Positions 8,847-17,410 of a stretch of DNA of 64,000 nt are shown here, in pieces. A model generated the notes under the pieces. It saw nothing but the letters and a program-made list of their open reading frames with translations, had not been told where the DNA came from and did no database searches. The stretch is taken from IMG/VR virus record IMGVR_UViG_3300024324_000009, positions 107,041 through 171,040 of that record; one strand, written 5' to 3'. Position numbers and translations under genes: made by a program. Source of the DNA: a virus. Numbering within the stretch: the stretch's first letter is position 1; the number at the start of each line of letters is the position of its first letter.

Positions 8847-9773
8847 TTATAGATATGTGTCAAAACCGTAATCTGGTAATTCTTGTGGTGGAAAGCCGTT
8901 AAAGGAACTGAAAGCATAAGCACCATTACCTCTAAGCATTCCTGCTGCAATGTCAGCATGTATCAGGAATGAACCGTCTGGTATCGGACCCCATTCAGGA
9001 TGACCTCCGCTGTTAAATTTCCCCCAACTATTTTGTACAAGAAATGCTGGCTCGTTACCTGTGTCGTCACAAGCCGTCCATGCCATTGCGTGATTCCAGC
9101 CTCCACTTTTTCGGGCGAACCCCTTGCTATCTCTTTTGTTAGAAAATCCATAGCCACTACACACACTTAAACCATACCCATTGGCTAGTGCATCTCTTGC
9201 CTCTTCTACAGTTTTAACAAGTGAGACTGTTTTAATTTTGTGTTTTTCTGCTTCGTCAATTACTTTATCTGGAAGGCCTCTGCTTCCCCATCTTGCTCCC
9301 ATGCTTCCATTGTATTTACTAAAGTCAGCAACACCGGGATAGTTTTTACGAACAAGAACACCACCGCTTTGACTGACAAATGTTGCAGCACGACTACAAC
9401 TCATACCTTGTCCACCATGACCTCTGCATCCATATATTGCTTCCGTCGCTCCTCTAGCAACCCAGCTTTCGGGTTCTCCTTCTACATGCATTTCAACTGC
9501 TCTGGTTACATCAACAGCATTCCTAGTAGAATGTGAGACACAATCTCCAGTGGTTTGCCTTTCGATATAGCAGTTCTTATCAAAACTTAGAGCAGAACGA
9601 AACGGAGTAGATAACTTCCCTTTCCCACTATTCTTAATTTTTTTTGCACCATCTTTAAAATATGCATACTTAGAACTTTCTATGAGTTCTTCAAACACAT
9701 GATTCTCCCAAAGTGTTCCGGGCATACCTTCACGATACAATCTATAAAGATCATCAGGGGTTAACCTTGGCAT
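8847..9773 (-). CDS. papain-like (C1-type) cysteine peptidase
   Basis: 308 aa. Catalytic residues are visible: oxyanion Gln73, Cys78 in TGDCVSH, His228 in GGWNHAMAW and Asn248 in QNSWG. There is no signal peptide, no long propeptide and the first 10 residues (MPRLTPDDLY) are shared with the dead paralogue at 3910-6009. Placed among fibre and membrane proteins, it may be a virion-associated protease acting on host surface protein, which planctomycete envelopes are rich in (inference). It could instead mature virion proteins. Confidence 0.85.
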   Translation of the reverse strand: MPRLTPDDLYRLYREGMPGTLWENHVFEELIESSKYAYFKDGAKKIKNSGKGKLSTPFRSALSFDKNCYIERQTTGDCVSHSTRNAVDVTRAVEMHVEGEPESWVARGATEAIYGCRGHGGQGMSCSRAATFVSQSGGVLVRKNYPGVADFSKYNGSMGARWGSRGLPDKVIDEAEKHKIKTVSLVKTVEEARDALANGYGLSVCSGYGFSNKRDSKGFARKSGGWNHAMAWTACDDTGNEPAFLVQNSWGKFNSGGHPEWGPIPDGSFLIHADIAAGMLRGNGAYAFSSFNGFPPQELPDYGFDTYL

Positions 9774-10276
9774 TACTTGCTCCCTTCATAAAAAGCCCAT
9801 GACAATGCATTAAAGGCTTCGACACTTTTGGCTCTGAGGTCATCATCCAGTACTACTTCATCTTTGCCTATGCTTGACGCAACAAGATCACCGGCAGCTT
9901 CTGCAAGACCATCGTACTTGCCTTCAATATCAAGTTTAAGCATTTTGCCTGCAAGGACATTAGCCTCTCTGATACTAGCAGTATCTTTAATGACTCCTTC
10001 TTTACCGTCTAAGCTAATAAGAACTCCCATGTCTTTGTATAAAGAAGAAAGTTTGAGACAGTCTTCTCTTTTACCAGAAGCATTTGACTCACGCAACAAA
10101 TCTACAATAACAGTACCTTTTTCAAGAAGCACTTCATCTTCTGGTGCGTCAACTGTTGGTACAGTAACTACTATATCCGGTCTTCCTATGCTAGGAATTA
10201 GACTACCAAGATCAGGCTGAAAGAGTCCGAACAAAATTAATATGGCTCCTATTGCTAGTGCAACTTTTTCTTTCAT
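9773..10276 (-). CDS. membrane-anchored hypothetical protein
   Basis: 167 aa. One N-terminal hydrophobic segment (VALAIGAILILFGLF) could be an anchor or uncleaved signal; the remainder is soluble, helical and acidic. Overlaps the peptidase start by 1 bp, suggesting a shared function. No family recognised. Confidence 0.6.
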   Translation of the reverse strand: MKEKVALAIGAILILFGLFQPDLGSLIPSIGRPDIVVTVPTVDAPEDEVLLEKGTVIVDLLRESNASGKREDCLKLSSLYKDMGVLISLDGKEGVIKDTASIREANVLAGKMLKLDIEGKYDGLAEAAGDLVASSIGKDEVVLDDDLRAKSVEAFNALSWAFYEGSK

Positions 10277-10285
10277 TGTATTCTC

Positions 10286-10699
10286 CTAGTGTAATGTACT
10301 GACTGAGGCTGTTGTTACTGGCGAAGGGGTTTCTTCGTCACATACTGTTGGGCTTAGGTAAGGAAACATTTGATCTGCAACCTCTACGGCTTTATCGCAA
10401 CCGCTTTGAACTGCAAGGTCTCTTGTTTGTTTCCAAGACACAACTAGATCAAAGAAAATATCTTCGTCATTTCCTGATACTTCTTTGCGACTAGGAACGG
10501 GTCTGACTACTACAGTCTTGTCCCCTACTTTGCCAAGTAGCTGTTTAACCTGATCTACAAATTGTAAAACAAGTTTTTGTACTGGACTAAGTTTGTCTTT
10601 AAATAAAACCCAAAGGACAATACCTATTCCTGCGTATAAAGCCAAGTCTGTTGGCCCTACGCTACTGCTAAACTCATTGAATGTCTGAGTGTAATCCAT
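10286..10699 (-). CDS. membrane-anchored hypothetical protein
   Basis: 137 aa with a single transmembrane helix (LALYAGIGIVLWVLF) after a short exposed N-terminus, then a helical cytoplasmic region and a Thr/Ser-rich tail. Part of a run of small membrane proteins (9.7-11.4 kb) next to the peptidase; a lysis or envelope-attachment module is possible but unproven. Confidence 0.55.
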   Translation of the reverse strand: MDYTQTFNEFSSSVGPTDLALYAGIGIVLWVLFKDKLSPVQKLVLQFVDQVKQLLGKVGDKTVVVRPVPSRKEVSGNDEDIFFDLVVSWKQTRDLAVQSGCDKAVEVADQMFPYLSPTVCDEETPSPVTTASVSTLH

Positions 10700-10714
10700 T
10701 TTTGACCGCCTCTC

Positions 10715-11149
10715 TTATTTAACGTATGATACTTCTAGTGTTTCGGGACTGTATGGGTTTGAGTCTACTTTATTTTTTAGGAAGACTCCGATTTCTCTGA
10801 ATGTAGTTACAATGGCATCAATGCCAGCACTGGCAAGACCCATTACAAACTTTTTGACGTAAGAATGAAATAATGGTTCAAACACGTTAGGAATAAAAGG
10901 CAGATCGACAGCCTTGAAAACACTATCATAAAATCCTGATAGTAGATTCATAGCCAGTTCTTTCTTTTCTGTACTAGACAAGTCTGTTCCTATTTTTTCG
11001 ATTAACATTACTAACTCACCGATAACAACCTGCATGACTTTCCATGCTTCTTTAATTGCTAATCTTTTTACTTCTCCGAGGCTTGCGAGTACGTCCTCTT
11101 TTACCTTGTCGAACTCTACGCCTATCTGATCTTTCGTTGCTTCGCTCAT
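10715..11149 (-). CDS. helical hypothetical protein, overlaps upstream gene by 98 bp
   Basis: 144 aa, alpha-helical. The start at 11149 has a strong AAGGAAG ribosome site 8 bases upstream, although it lies 98 bp inside the preceding gene in another frame. This is one of the longest overlaps in the window. Family unknown; context suggests a partner of the holin-like protein it overlaps. Confidence 0.6.
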   Translation of the reverse strand: MSEATKDQIGVEFDKVKEDVLASLGEVKRLAIKEAWKVMQVVIGELVMLIEKIGTDLSSTEKKELAMNLLSGFYDSVFKAVDLPFIPNVFEPLFHSYVKKFVMGLASAGIDAIVTTFREIGVFLKNKVDSNPYSPETLEVSYVK

Positions 11150-11438
11150 TGGTATCTTCCTTTATGGGTTGTTGTTCAGGTTCTGGTTCTGGTTCATTCA
11201 ATGGTTCTGGAGGTGTAGGCTCCGCTACAGGCTCAGGTTTTCTAGTCTTTAAATATCTTGATAAAATTCCAAATTGTCCGGCTATAAGTATAATAGATTC
11301 AACTGCGTGGGTGACAACACTGGTTAGTTCGTCTTTCTGATCAATGTCTCCTATAATCCCTGCTAGGAAAAGTCCGCTAAAAATGAAACTGACTAATGTG
11401 AACCAAAATTCACTTGTTTTATATCCGGGTTTTTGCAT
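11052..11438 (-). CDS. holin-like membrane protein with basic tail
   Basis: 128 aa. The N-terminus (KPGYKTSEFWFTLVSFIF) followed by two transmembrane helices resembles small phage holin-like proteins. A Pro/Glu-rich linker (residues 72-96) leads to a very basic Arg/Lys tail, which is encoded in the region shared with the start of the next gene. Lysis role is inference; no endolysin was recognised next to it. Confidence 0.55.
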   Translation of the reverse strand: MQKPGYKTSEFWFTLVSFIFSGLFLAGIIGDIDQKDELTSVVTHAVESIILIAGQFGILSRYLKTRKPEPVAEPTPPEPLNEPEPEPEQQPIKEDTNERSNERSDRRRVRQGKRGRTRKPRRSKKISN

Positions 11439-11506
11439 AATGTCACCTACTTATATTTACACCTAAAAGTCAGAAGAAAATCTAAAATCTTGATAAAATG
11501 GCTATT

Positions 11507-12322
11507 TTAGTATGTTTCTAGCCTTTTGTGGTTTGTGGGGCTGGCTACTTGATACAAAGTGCTGTTTTTATTGTACATTACCTGTCTAGCAACACTACTG
11601 TTCCAACTGGTACTGATATCCCAGTTTGTGTCTTTATAAAGTGTTGGTCTCACATTCCATATATATGAAGTCAAAGTTTGAGAACCTGATCCATGATTAG
11701 CATACATTTGAAAAGCAAATCCTCCCCAGTATAAATCATTGTTTTTTACATAATTAGCGTCTGATGCTTTTATCTGATAGCATGTCCAGTAGTTTGTGCT
11801 TTGACTGCTTCCAGCGGTTCCTATAGTAAGACCAAAAACCTTTTGATTGGCTTCTATCCTGTAAGTTCTTCCACTAGCATTTGCATAAAGCAAAATACAC
11901 CTCTGAGGATAAGATGATTTGCTTGCACTGTGAGCACCACTAGAAGAATAATTCCAGCATAAACCATTAACATTAGAAGGCCAACAACCGTCAGACGATG
12001 TACCAGTACTTGTACTACTTAGCATATTAAAACTATATGTGCAAGCAACAATGTATGTACTGCTATATTTTCCTGACCTGCCAGAATACAGCCCATTGCC
12101 TCTGCTGTTGGCGTAAGGATTTCCACTGAAGCCGATATCATCACCTGCTCTACCATCAGTAGTAATGTTATTGCCATTTCTTATGCTGTAACTGGCGTTT
12201 TTAGGAGCACTATGAAGTGTAGTGTCACTGTATGCGATATTATCATGACCTAAGTTAGCCAAATCAGTTGTTTGTGAACTGCCAGCATAGTTAGGTGGGA
12301 TAGTTATTAATTTCTTTGCCAT
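11507..12322 (-). CDS. Ser/Asn/Tyr-rich virion surface protein
   Basis: 271 aa starting MAKKLITIPPNYAG, extremely rich in Ser, Asn, Tyr and Gly, with Trp and Cys scattered through it. Composition and position directly downstream of the long fibre (1 bp overlap) suggest a fibre tip, receptor-binding or chaperone-like protein. No lectin fold could be assigned with confidence, and no reverse transcriptase is present that would indicate hypervariation. Confidence 0.5.
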   Translation of the reverse strand: MAKKLITIPPNYAGSSQTTDLANLGHDNIAYSDTTLHSAPKNASYSIRNGNNITTDGRAGDDIGFSGNPYANSRGNGLYSGRSGKYSSTYIVACTYSFNMLSSTSTGTSSDGCWPSNVNGLCWNYSSSGAHSASKSSYPQRCILLYANASGRTYRIEANQKVFGLTIGTAGSSQSTNYWTCYQIKASDANYVKNNDLYWGGFAFQMYANHGSGSQTLTSYIWNVRPTLYKDTNWDISTSWNSSVARQVMYNKNSTLYQVASPTNHKRLETY

Positions 12323-13974
12323 TATGGAACCCAGTATAAGGTGCTGCCACTTTTGTAAAAACTGCCAGAAGTACTACTTGTACTACTTTTAACTACTTGA
12401 TCACCCGGACTGAAACTTGAACCAGCCGATGGAGTTTTCCATGCAGGTGCTCCCGTTGTTCCATTGCTTGTTAAAACTTGTCCAGAGGAGCCGCTCGATC
12501 CACTAATTTGAAGGCGACCCGTCATATTCATTGATACGCTATTCGTAAATTTTGTTGTACTACTAAATGTCTTTTCGCCAGCAACAGTCTCGTCCCCGGT
12601 AAGGCCAACGTAATTAGTTGAGGCATTTGCATTTATAAGAGATATCACAGAAACTTTGGTTTGTATAGATGAACTATCGTCTGTTCTACCTAAGTATTGG
12701 ATAAAACTATTATTGTTTGAACCACCGTTGTAATGATAGTCTTTAAAAATAATCTGATTTTCACCATCCGCAGTCTTACCCCTAAGTATAAATGAGTTAA
12801 AGTTGTTTGAACGCTGGGTACGGTCCACTGTAGTATTAAAATAACCTGCGTCTTTAATATTATATCCACGACAATCTATCTCAGGAATTACATCAACACC
12901 ATTATAATCTGTACCTTGATACAGTTTAAACTGAGAGTTCATCTGAACAACGGTATTACCCCATTTCATCCTAACGCCATTGGAGGTATCATTTGTGCCG
13001 TATGCTAGTGTTCCATTTGCACCGAACTCAGCAGTAATTCTACGATCACCGTTTATAATAATATGATCTTGAAATGTATTCTTTGCAGTAAATGTATTAG
13101 CACTACCCCTTAAAGCACAGAGATCAAACAGTTGATCTACATACGCTATATCTGCTTTATCACTAACGTCTACATCAGGAAAAACAAGACAGTCATATAC
13201 GTCTCCGTCGTCTACTGTACCATTGCTTATAGCACTTTGCATAGTTACATCTAACTTCACCCCACTGGCTAATTGATTGACTGTTTCTATCTGAAATCTG
13301 ACAGAAACATCCTCATCGTTTTCTTCTCTAAAATTAAATGTGTCACCAGAGGCAAGAGAAACAAAGTTGTGTAATAGTCCGTTTTTATCTACAAAACTAA
13401 GAAAGATTTCGTTGATTGTTACAGGGTTGTTTGTAACAGTACCATTAAAACCTACATAACATGCAGAAGGTGCAGGTGCATCACCATATACTTCACTGCC
13501 TTGAGGCGATCTAATAATATATTCAATATCAAAAGTTGATCTAGCCTCTAAGCCTGATACTTTAATATCTAGTATCTCAATGTCTTCTTCAACCTCATCC
13601 ATTCTGTCGTCTAGGTCGGCAATACCTGTCGCATTAGCATCTACACGACCATCTAGAGTAGTAAGGTCTGACTGTAGTGCAAGTCCTGTGGCAGATATTT
13701 CATAGACTCTTTCGCCAGAGAAATAAGTCATCTCTATACCAAAGCCCGGATCGAGAAACTCATCAAGTTTAGCAATTAAAGAATCGTCTGGATAAATAGC
13801 ATTTGCATAGGGTAGTGCGTCCCAAACTAAAGCACCATCGCCTATTTTAAAAGTGTTATAAGTAGTATCTAAACCGAGTTCACCGGAATACAAAACGGGA
13901 TTCTCTAAAGACCAGTTGGCTTCTGTGTCTCTACGTAGTTGCATTTTATAATATTTTGTTGAGTCGAGGCCCAT
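12322..13974 (-). CDS. long tail fibre
   Basis: 550 aa. The N-terminal 55 residues (KMQLRRDTEANW..., SGELGLDT, FKIGDG) match the attachment domain found in many phage fibres and in the major tropism determinant family. A coiled-coil-like segment with repeated LDGRVD/LDDRMDE follows at residues 100-140, and the C-terminus has the fibre signature GQVLTSNGTTGAPAW. Trimeric host-recognition fibre. Confidence 0.8.
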   Translation of the reverse strand: MGLDSTKYYKMQLRRDTEANWSLENPVLYSGELGLDTTYNTFKIGDGALVWDALPYANAIYPDDSLIAKLDEFLDPGFGIEMTYFSGERVYEISATGLALQSDLTTLDGRVDANATGIADLDDRMDEVEEDIEILDIKVSGLEARSTFDIEYIIRSPQGSEVYGDAPAPSACYVGFNGTVTNNPVTINEIFLSFVDKNGLLHNFVSLASGDTFNFREENDEDVSVRFQIETVNQLASGVKLDVTMQSAISNGTVDDGDVYDCLVFPDVDVSDKADIAYVDQLFDLCALRGSANTFTAKNTFQDHIIINGDRRITAEFGANGTLAYGTNDTSNGVRMKWGNTVVQMNSQFKLYQGTDYNGVDVIPEIDCRGYNIKDAGYFNTTVDRTQRSNNFNSFILRGKTADGENQIIFKDYHYNGGSNNNSFIQYLGRTDDSSSIQTKVSVISLINANASTNYVGLTGDETVAGEKTFSSTTKFTNSVSMNMTGRLQISGSSGSSGQVLTSNGTTGAPAWKTPSAGSSFSPGDQVVKSSTSSTSGSFYKSGSTLYWVP

Positions 13975-13997
13975 TGTTATTCTCCAAGAAGTTTAGA

Positions 13998-14342
13998 TTA
14001 AGGAATTGGTGTGCCGGGAATAGTGTCCGAAAACCCTCCATCAACTAAGTAACCTTCTGAAGAACCACCACCGCCACCACCATTACATGGTTCGCAGTTG
14101 TCAAAACGATTGCCTAATGTTTCATCAAATACTCCGCTGCCACCAGTAGGTGAAATAACTTCTGCATTAGGATTGTCTAAAGTGCTACCATAAGGATTAC
14201 AGCAACAGTCGGCTAAATCTAATTCAGGATGGTAGTTACAACCTCCACAATAATAACTTGTATAGCCTGTAACTTTTGTACTCATGGCTCCACAACCATT
14301 GAGTACTGGATTCCCTGATATTGCTGGGTGGATGACTGCCAT
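13998..14342 (-). CDS. Cys/Gly-rich small structural protein
   Basis: 114 aa with about nine Cys (YYCGGCNY, CCCNPYG, CEPCNGG) and a run of six Gly. The Cys pairs could bind metal or form disulfides. Its neighbours are fibre genes, so it may be a fibre-associated or baseplate accessory protein. No family recognised. Confidence 0.5.
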   Translation of the reverse strand: MAVIHPAISGNPVLNGCGAMSTKVTGYTSYYCGGCNYHPELDLADCCCNPYGSTLDNPNAEVISPTGGSGVFDETLGNRFDNCEPCNGGGGGGSSEGYLVDGGFSDTIPGTPIP

Positions 14343-14355
14343 TTTAAAACCTCAT

Positions 14356-14679
14356 TTATTGTTTGGGTAAGTGATCGATTCTCTCTTCTAGATTAGTTAA
14401 AGTATTGCCAAGAGTTGCAATTTGAATTTTTAATTCGTTCATTACTTCTGCATTTCTCCAAAGTGCTTTAGAGAACTGCTCTTGCATATCTTTATTCTCT
14501 TCTAGTCTTTGCATTATTAATGATCTATCTCTAGTATACTGACTTTGATTTTCTATAATATTAGCTACTTCTTGTTTAGTAACCATATGACGAATGAAAG
14601 TTGCCCAGAAACCAAGAAGAGTGATAATTATGCCCACTGAAGTTGATGCTACATGAGCCCAAAAATTTGTCGCTTCCAT
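14356..14679 (-). CDS. membrane protein with coiled coil, holin/XhlA-like layout
   Basis: 107 aa from the ATG at 14679, which has a GAGGTAAACAAT ribosome site; an upstream frame start at 14718 lies over the terminator and is unlikely. One transmembrane helix (SVGIIITLLGFWATFI) precedes a long coiled coil ending in NTLTNLEERIDHL. The layout resembles haemolysin-XhlA or holin-associated proteins. Confidence 0.55.
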   Translation of the reverse strand: MEATNFWAHVASTSVGIIITLLGFWATFIRHMVTKQEVANIIENQSQYTRDRSLIMQRLEENKDMQEQFSKALWRNAEVMNELKIQIATLGNTLTNLEERIDHLPKQ

Positions 14680-14716
14680 ATTGTTTACCTCGTTTGCAAA
14701 AAAAAGAAAACTAGTC

Positions 14717-14749
14717 AAAAAAAAGCCAGTGAAGCGAACTTCACCGGCT
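14717..14749 (-). terminator. Rho-independent terminator
   Basis: On the minus strand AGCCGGTGAAG-TTCG-CTTCACTGGCT (11-position stem, one mismatch, UUCG tetraloop, 14749-14724) is followed by eight T. It ends the transcript of 14788-15390 and is the clearest intrinsic terminator in the window. Confidence 0.9.
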
Positions 14750-14787
14750 CCTATATTAAATACACAATTTAGAATGAAAAGTGCAGA

Positions 14788-15390
14788 TTACCATACGGTT
14801 TTTGCATCATAGCATTCTGAAACTGGTAGTTTACCACCGGGGCCAAGATAGACCAACTTACCGGGACAGGCCTGCGTAGGCTGGGCTGCAACGTCCGTTG
14901 AAGTGGCACTAGAGCCATCAACTGGCGACCAGAATGGATCGTCAGAGACAGTGACCGCTGGATCAAACTCGCCTAGATAGGCATTCCACTGACCAGCACG
15001 AATTGCTGTTGCAATTTGATAAGTGTAAGTTTTCTCACGCTTTGCTGGGTTACGAATCCATGATGGATCGTCATTGATGTGTGTCAAGAAATCATTGGCT
15101 ACACCACCGATTGTGTCACTGACGCGAGCAGCAACCATCTTGTAGACACGACCTTCTGATTTGCCTTGACCCATATTGTAAGCAAATTCACCTGCTGAAA
15201 CTGCCTTATCAGCATTCTCACCTTCTACAACAGTCGAAGCAAAAACTCCGTTTTGTAGAGGACGCAAAGCTGAATTGACATTATCCAGAAGATAAACTTT
15301 TTCATTCAAAGGATTACCAAGATCAACAGCAGAACCGTGATTGTTCTGTACTGCTTCGCTTGATACTGCCTTTTCTGTAGTAACTATCAT
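14788..15390 (-). CDS. probable abundant virion protein
   Basis: 200 aa from the ATG at 15390, chosen for its GGAGAAAATT ribosome site; two upstream in-frame ATGs lack one. It is a soluble, balanced-composition protein with no recognised family. It is the only gene in the structural half with its own promoter (15418-15445) and a strong terminator (14717-14749), the arrangement expected for a head decoration or other high-copy virion protein (inference). Confidence 0.6.
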   Translation of the reverse strand: MIVTTEKAVSSEAVQNNHGSAVDLGNPLNEKVYLLDNVNSALRPLQNGVFASTVVEGENADKAVSAGEFAYNMGQGKSEGRVYKMVAARVSDTIGGVANDFLTHINDDPSWIRNPAKREKTYTYQIATAIRAGQWNAYLGEFDPAVTVSDDPFWSPVDGSSATSTDVAAQPTQACPGKLVYLGPGGKLPVSECYDAKTVW

Positions 15391-15417
15391 AATTTTCTCC
15401 ATGAAGTTAGGGAACTG

Positions 15418-15445
15418 TATATACAATCATTGTATACACCTACAA
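15418..15445 (-). promoter_or_regulatory. promoter TTGTAG-16-TATATA
   Basis: TTGTAG (15445-15440) and TATATA (15423-15418) with 16-bp spacing before the isolated virion gene. The -35 departs from the TTGACA seen elsewhere and the GGTGTATA core recurs upstream of other genes, so it could be a late-promoter variant. Confidence 0.45.
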
Positions 15446-15473
15446 AGGAGAAAATAAGCAAATTAAAATACGG

Positions 15474-16148
15474 CTATTTTGAGGATGAGGTGGATAGAAA
15501 ATTAACTATTTTTTCAAGAGAGTGCGGATTTGTACACTTATAACCTTTAATCTTATCTTTATTATTGAAAAGTATCTCTAGCTGCCTGTCTGTCCATGCT
15601 GGGCCACCAGCCATAATATCAATATTAGCCACTTTTTGATTGGTCAATATACAAGCAAGCATGTGATCTGCTATACAGTCTAGAAGATGGGACGTTGACA
15701 CATAAATAGTTTCTATATTAAATCCAGCTAGTATTTGAGCACACTTGTACATAAGTTCTGCACTCATAATTCTGTACTCTAATATATAGCGACACTCTAC
15801 CGCATTTTGATTACATATATTTCTACAGGCGTTTATATCCTGTCTAAACTTATCGTATTTCCTGTTGCCACACATAGTTAAAGGTGCTACAACTTCTATG
15901 ATATCGCAACCGTTATTAATACATGTTTCTACTTCGTTGACACGAGAATCAGTGCTAGACAAACCGAAAGGATAATCTATTACTGTACTAAGTTTAGTAC
16001 TATCAGGTATTAGATTTTTTACTCCCTTGATGTAATAAGGAAGCACTGATATTACATCTGGCTTTAAATGTTTTATATTTGCTATGTCTGCTTTAATTTC
16101 AGAGTCATTAGACCCTAAATCATAATTAGCGTATTCTATTTCACACAT
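15474..16148 (-). CDS. DeoC-like TIM-barrel protein lacking the Schiff-base lysine
   Basis: 224 aa. The order STVIDYPFG, then NGCDIIEVVAP, then ETIYVSTSH follows deoxyribose-phosphate aldolase (TVIGFPLG, EID-V, FVKTSTG). The catalytic Lys of the VKTSTG motif is Ser here (YVSTSH), and the second active-site Lys region reads NIDIMAGGP. So the usual aldol cleavage of deoxyribose 5-phosphate is unlikely; it may have a new activity or be non-catalytic. Confidence 0.6.
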   Translation of the reverse strand: MCEIEYANYDLGSNDSEIKADIANIKHLKPDVISVLPYYIKGVKNLIPDSTKLSTVIDYPFGLSSTDSRVNEVETCINNGCDIIEVVAPLTMCGNRKYDKFRQDINACRNICNQNAVECRYILEYRIMSAELMYKCAQILAGFNIETIYVSTSHLLDCIADHMLACILTNQKVANIDIMAGGPAWTDRQLEILFNNKDKIKGYKCTNPHSLEKIVNFLSTSSSK

Positions 16149-16152
16149 TTTA

Positions 16153-16836
16153 TTATCTCTTTTTTTTAGATTTACTAAGAGCAGATTTTATTGTGTCTAT
16201 GTTAGGAAACTGTCTACTACCAAGTACACCATCTGCGAATCCATAGTCAACACTTTCTTCTGGGTCTAAAATCCAATCGCTCTTGCTATCTAATTGAGAA
16301 ACAATGTGCCTTTTGACCATCATTTTTTTCCATTTTTTTGATTCTGCTAAAGGACTTCCCATACATTTGTCCGTAAATATATTTATCATTTTTTGTGATT
16401 CTCTTTGCGACCAAGCAAATGTAGCTATTGCCGCTTTATGTTCTGCTTCCAAAGCCAAAGAGCCGTAATGTATTAGCATGTTAGCATTAGGCATCATAAC
16501 TCTAAGAGGTGCAGATTGAAATAGTATTCCGCTAGCAGATTCCACTTTAGCATAGGCGAGAATAGCTATTGGTGCTTTACTGTATGTTACTGTATCATAT
16601 ATAGCCATACAGTCTTGCCAATCGCCGCCGGGAATATGCATATGCACTAAAATAGGTTCTAGAGACAAGTGATTAAGATGACGGACATTTTTTTCAAATG
16701 CTATAGCAGACCTGTACTCCACGCCACTTTCTTCATCGTAGTCTGTTGGTGAATGCAAAAATATTTCTCTGTTCTTTATGTCTATACCGTGGTTGTGTAA
16801 AGTGCTTACATCATGGTCGCTATTATTTCCCACCAT
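16153..16836 (-). CDS. ClpP-like serine protease, prohead protease candidate
   Basis: 227 aa. The fold order is visible: HIPGGDW, AYAKVESASG with the nucleophile near Ser102, MLIHYGS with His123, and DWILDPEESVDYG with Asp186. This fits the ClpP/crotonase-like proteases that phages use for head maturation. The tail is Lys/Ser rich. It overlaps the upstream acidic protein by 14 bp. Confidence 0.8.
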   Translation of the reverse strand: MVGNNSDHDVSTLHNHGIDIKNREIFLHSPTDYDEESGVEYRSAIAFEKNVRHLNHLSLEPILVHMHIPGGDWQDCMAIYDTVTYSKAPIAILAYAKVESASGILFQSAPLRVMMPNANMLIHYGSLALEAEHKAAIATFAWSQRESQKMINIFTDKCMGSPLAESKKWKKMMVKRHIVSQLDSKSDWILDPEESVDYGFADGVLGSRQFPNIDTIKSALSKSKKKR

Positions 16837-17347
16837 TATTAGAGTCTACCTCTTTGCTTTCTAAGTATGCTAAAATTCTATTGTTAATATCTGCCATGAC
16901 ATCTCGTTCTGTAAACAACTTACCTATCCCTACCCTGAAACGATAGCGTGTAAACACATCCAAGCATTCTGTGCCAGCACAATATTCTATTATGCTTGCT
17001 ATTGGTTCAGTAATGTTGAAGTTTGTATGACCTATCCAGAAATTAAAAATTTTACCTGAAGCAGTTTGTTCTGCATAGGGGATAATTCCCATAGGAGTGT
17101 TAATTGCTTTTATTGGAGCAGGAGAGAAAGTATCTTTAGGCATGTCTGGTTCTTCAACTTCTTCTTCATCGTCATCATTTTCAGCGGCCTCTTCTAAATG
17201 CTTACGAAAATGTTCAAAAGACTCAATTCCCATTTCTTCTAAAAATTGTTCTTCAGCATACTGTTGATTGTCCATGATCTCTTCTTTAAGATCGTCATCT
17301 CCAAAAGGATCACGCCACTTCTCCCATACTAGTTTGTGTTTATTCAT
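16823..17347 (-). CDS. acidic hypothetical protein
   Basis: 174 aa with a very acidic segment at residues 55-68 and a folded C-terminal half (FNFWIGHTNFNIT, FTRYRFRVGIGKLF). First gene of the operon driven from 17381-17408 and coupled to the ClpP-like protease. A scaffold or protease substrate role is possible; no family recognised. Confidence 0.55.
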   Translation of the reverse strand: MNKHKLVWEKWRDPFGDDDLKEEIMDNQQYAEEQFLEEMGIESFEHFRKHLEEAAENDDDEEEVEEPDMPKDTFSPAPIKAINTPMGIIPYAEQTASGKIFNFWIGHTNFNITEPIASIIEYCAGTECLDVFTRYRFRVGIGKLFTERDVMADINNRILAYLESKEVDSNNGGK

Positions 17348-17380
17348 AAGGGGTCTCTGGGTTATGTATGTGTACCTATT

Positions 17381-17408
17381 ATTATAGACGCAAGGTTCGT
17401 GAGGTCAA
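17381..17408 (-). promoter_or_regulatory. promoter TTGACC-16-TATAAT
   Basis: TTGACC (17408-17403) and TATAAT (17386-17381), 16 bp apart, about 35 bp before the start at 17347. Confidence 0.65.
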
Positions 17409-17410
17409 CC

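Noticed and set aside
8588-8902. 104-codon plus-strand frame
   Set aside because: Antisense to the fibre-like gene, no ribosome site, composition of a shadow frame. The same applies to the other long plus frames, for example 9828-10220 and 47653-48087.
11507-13974. Diversity-generating retroelement target
   Set aside because: The long fibre has a tropism-determinant-like N-terminus, but there is no template/variable repeat pair visible and no reverse transcriptase in the window.
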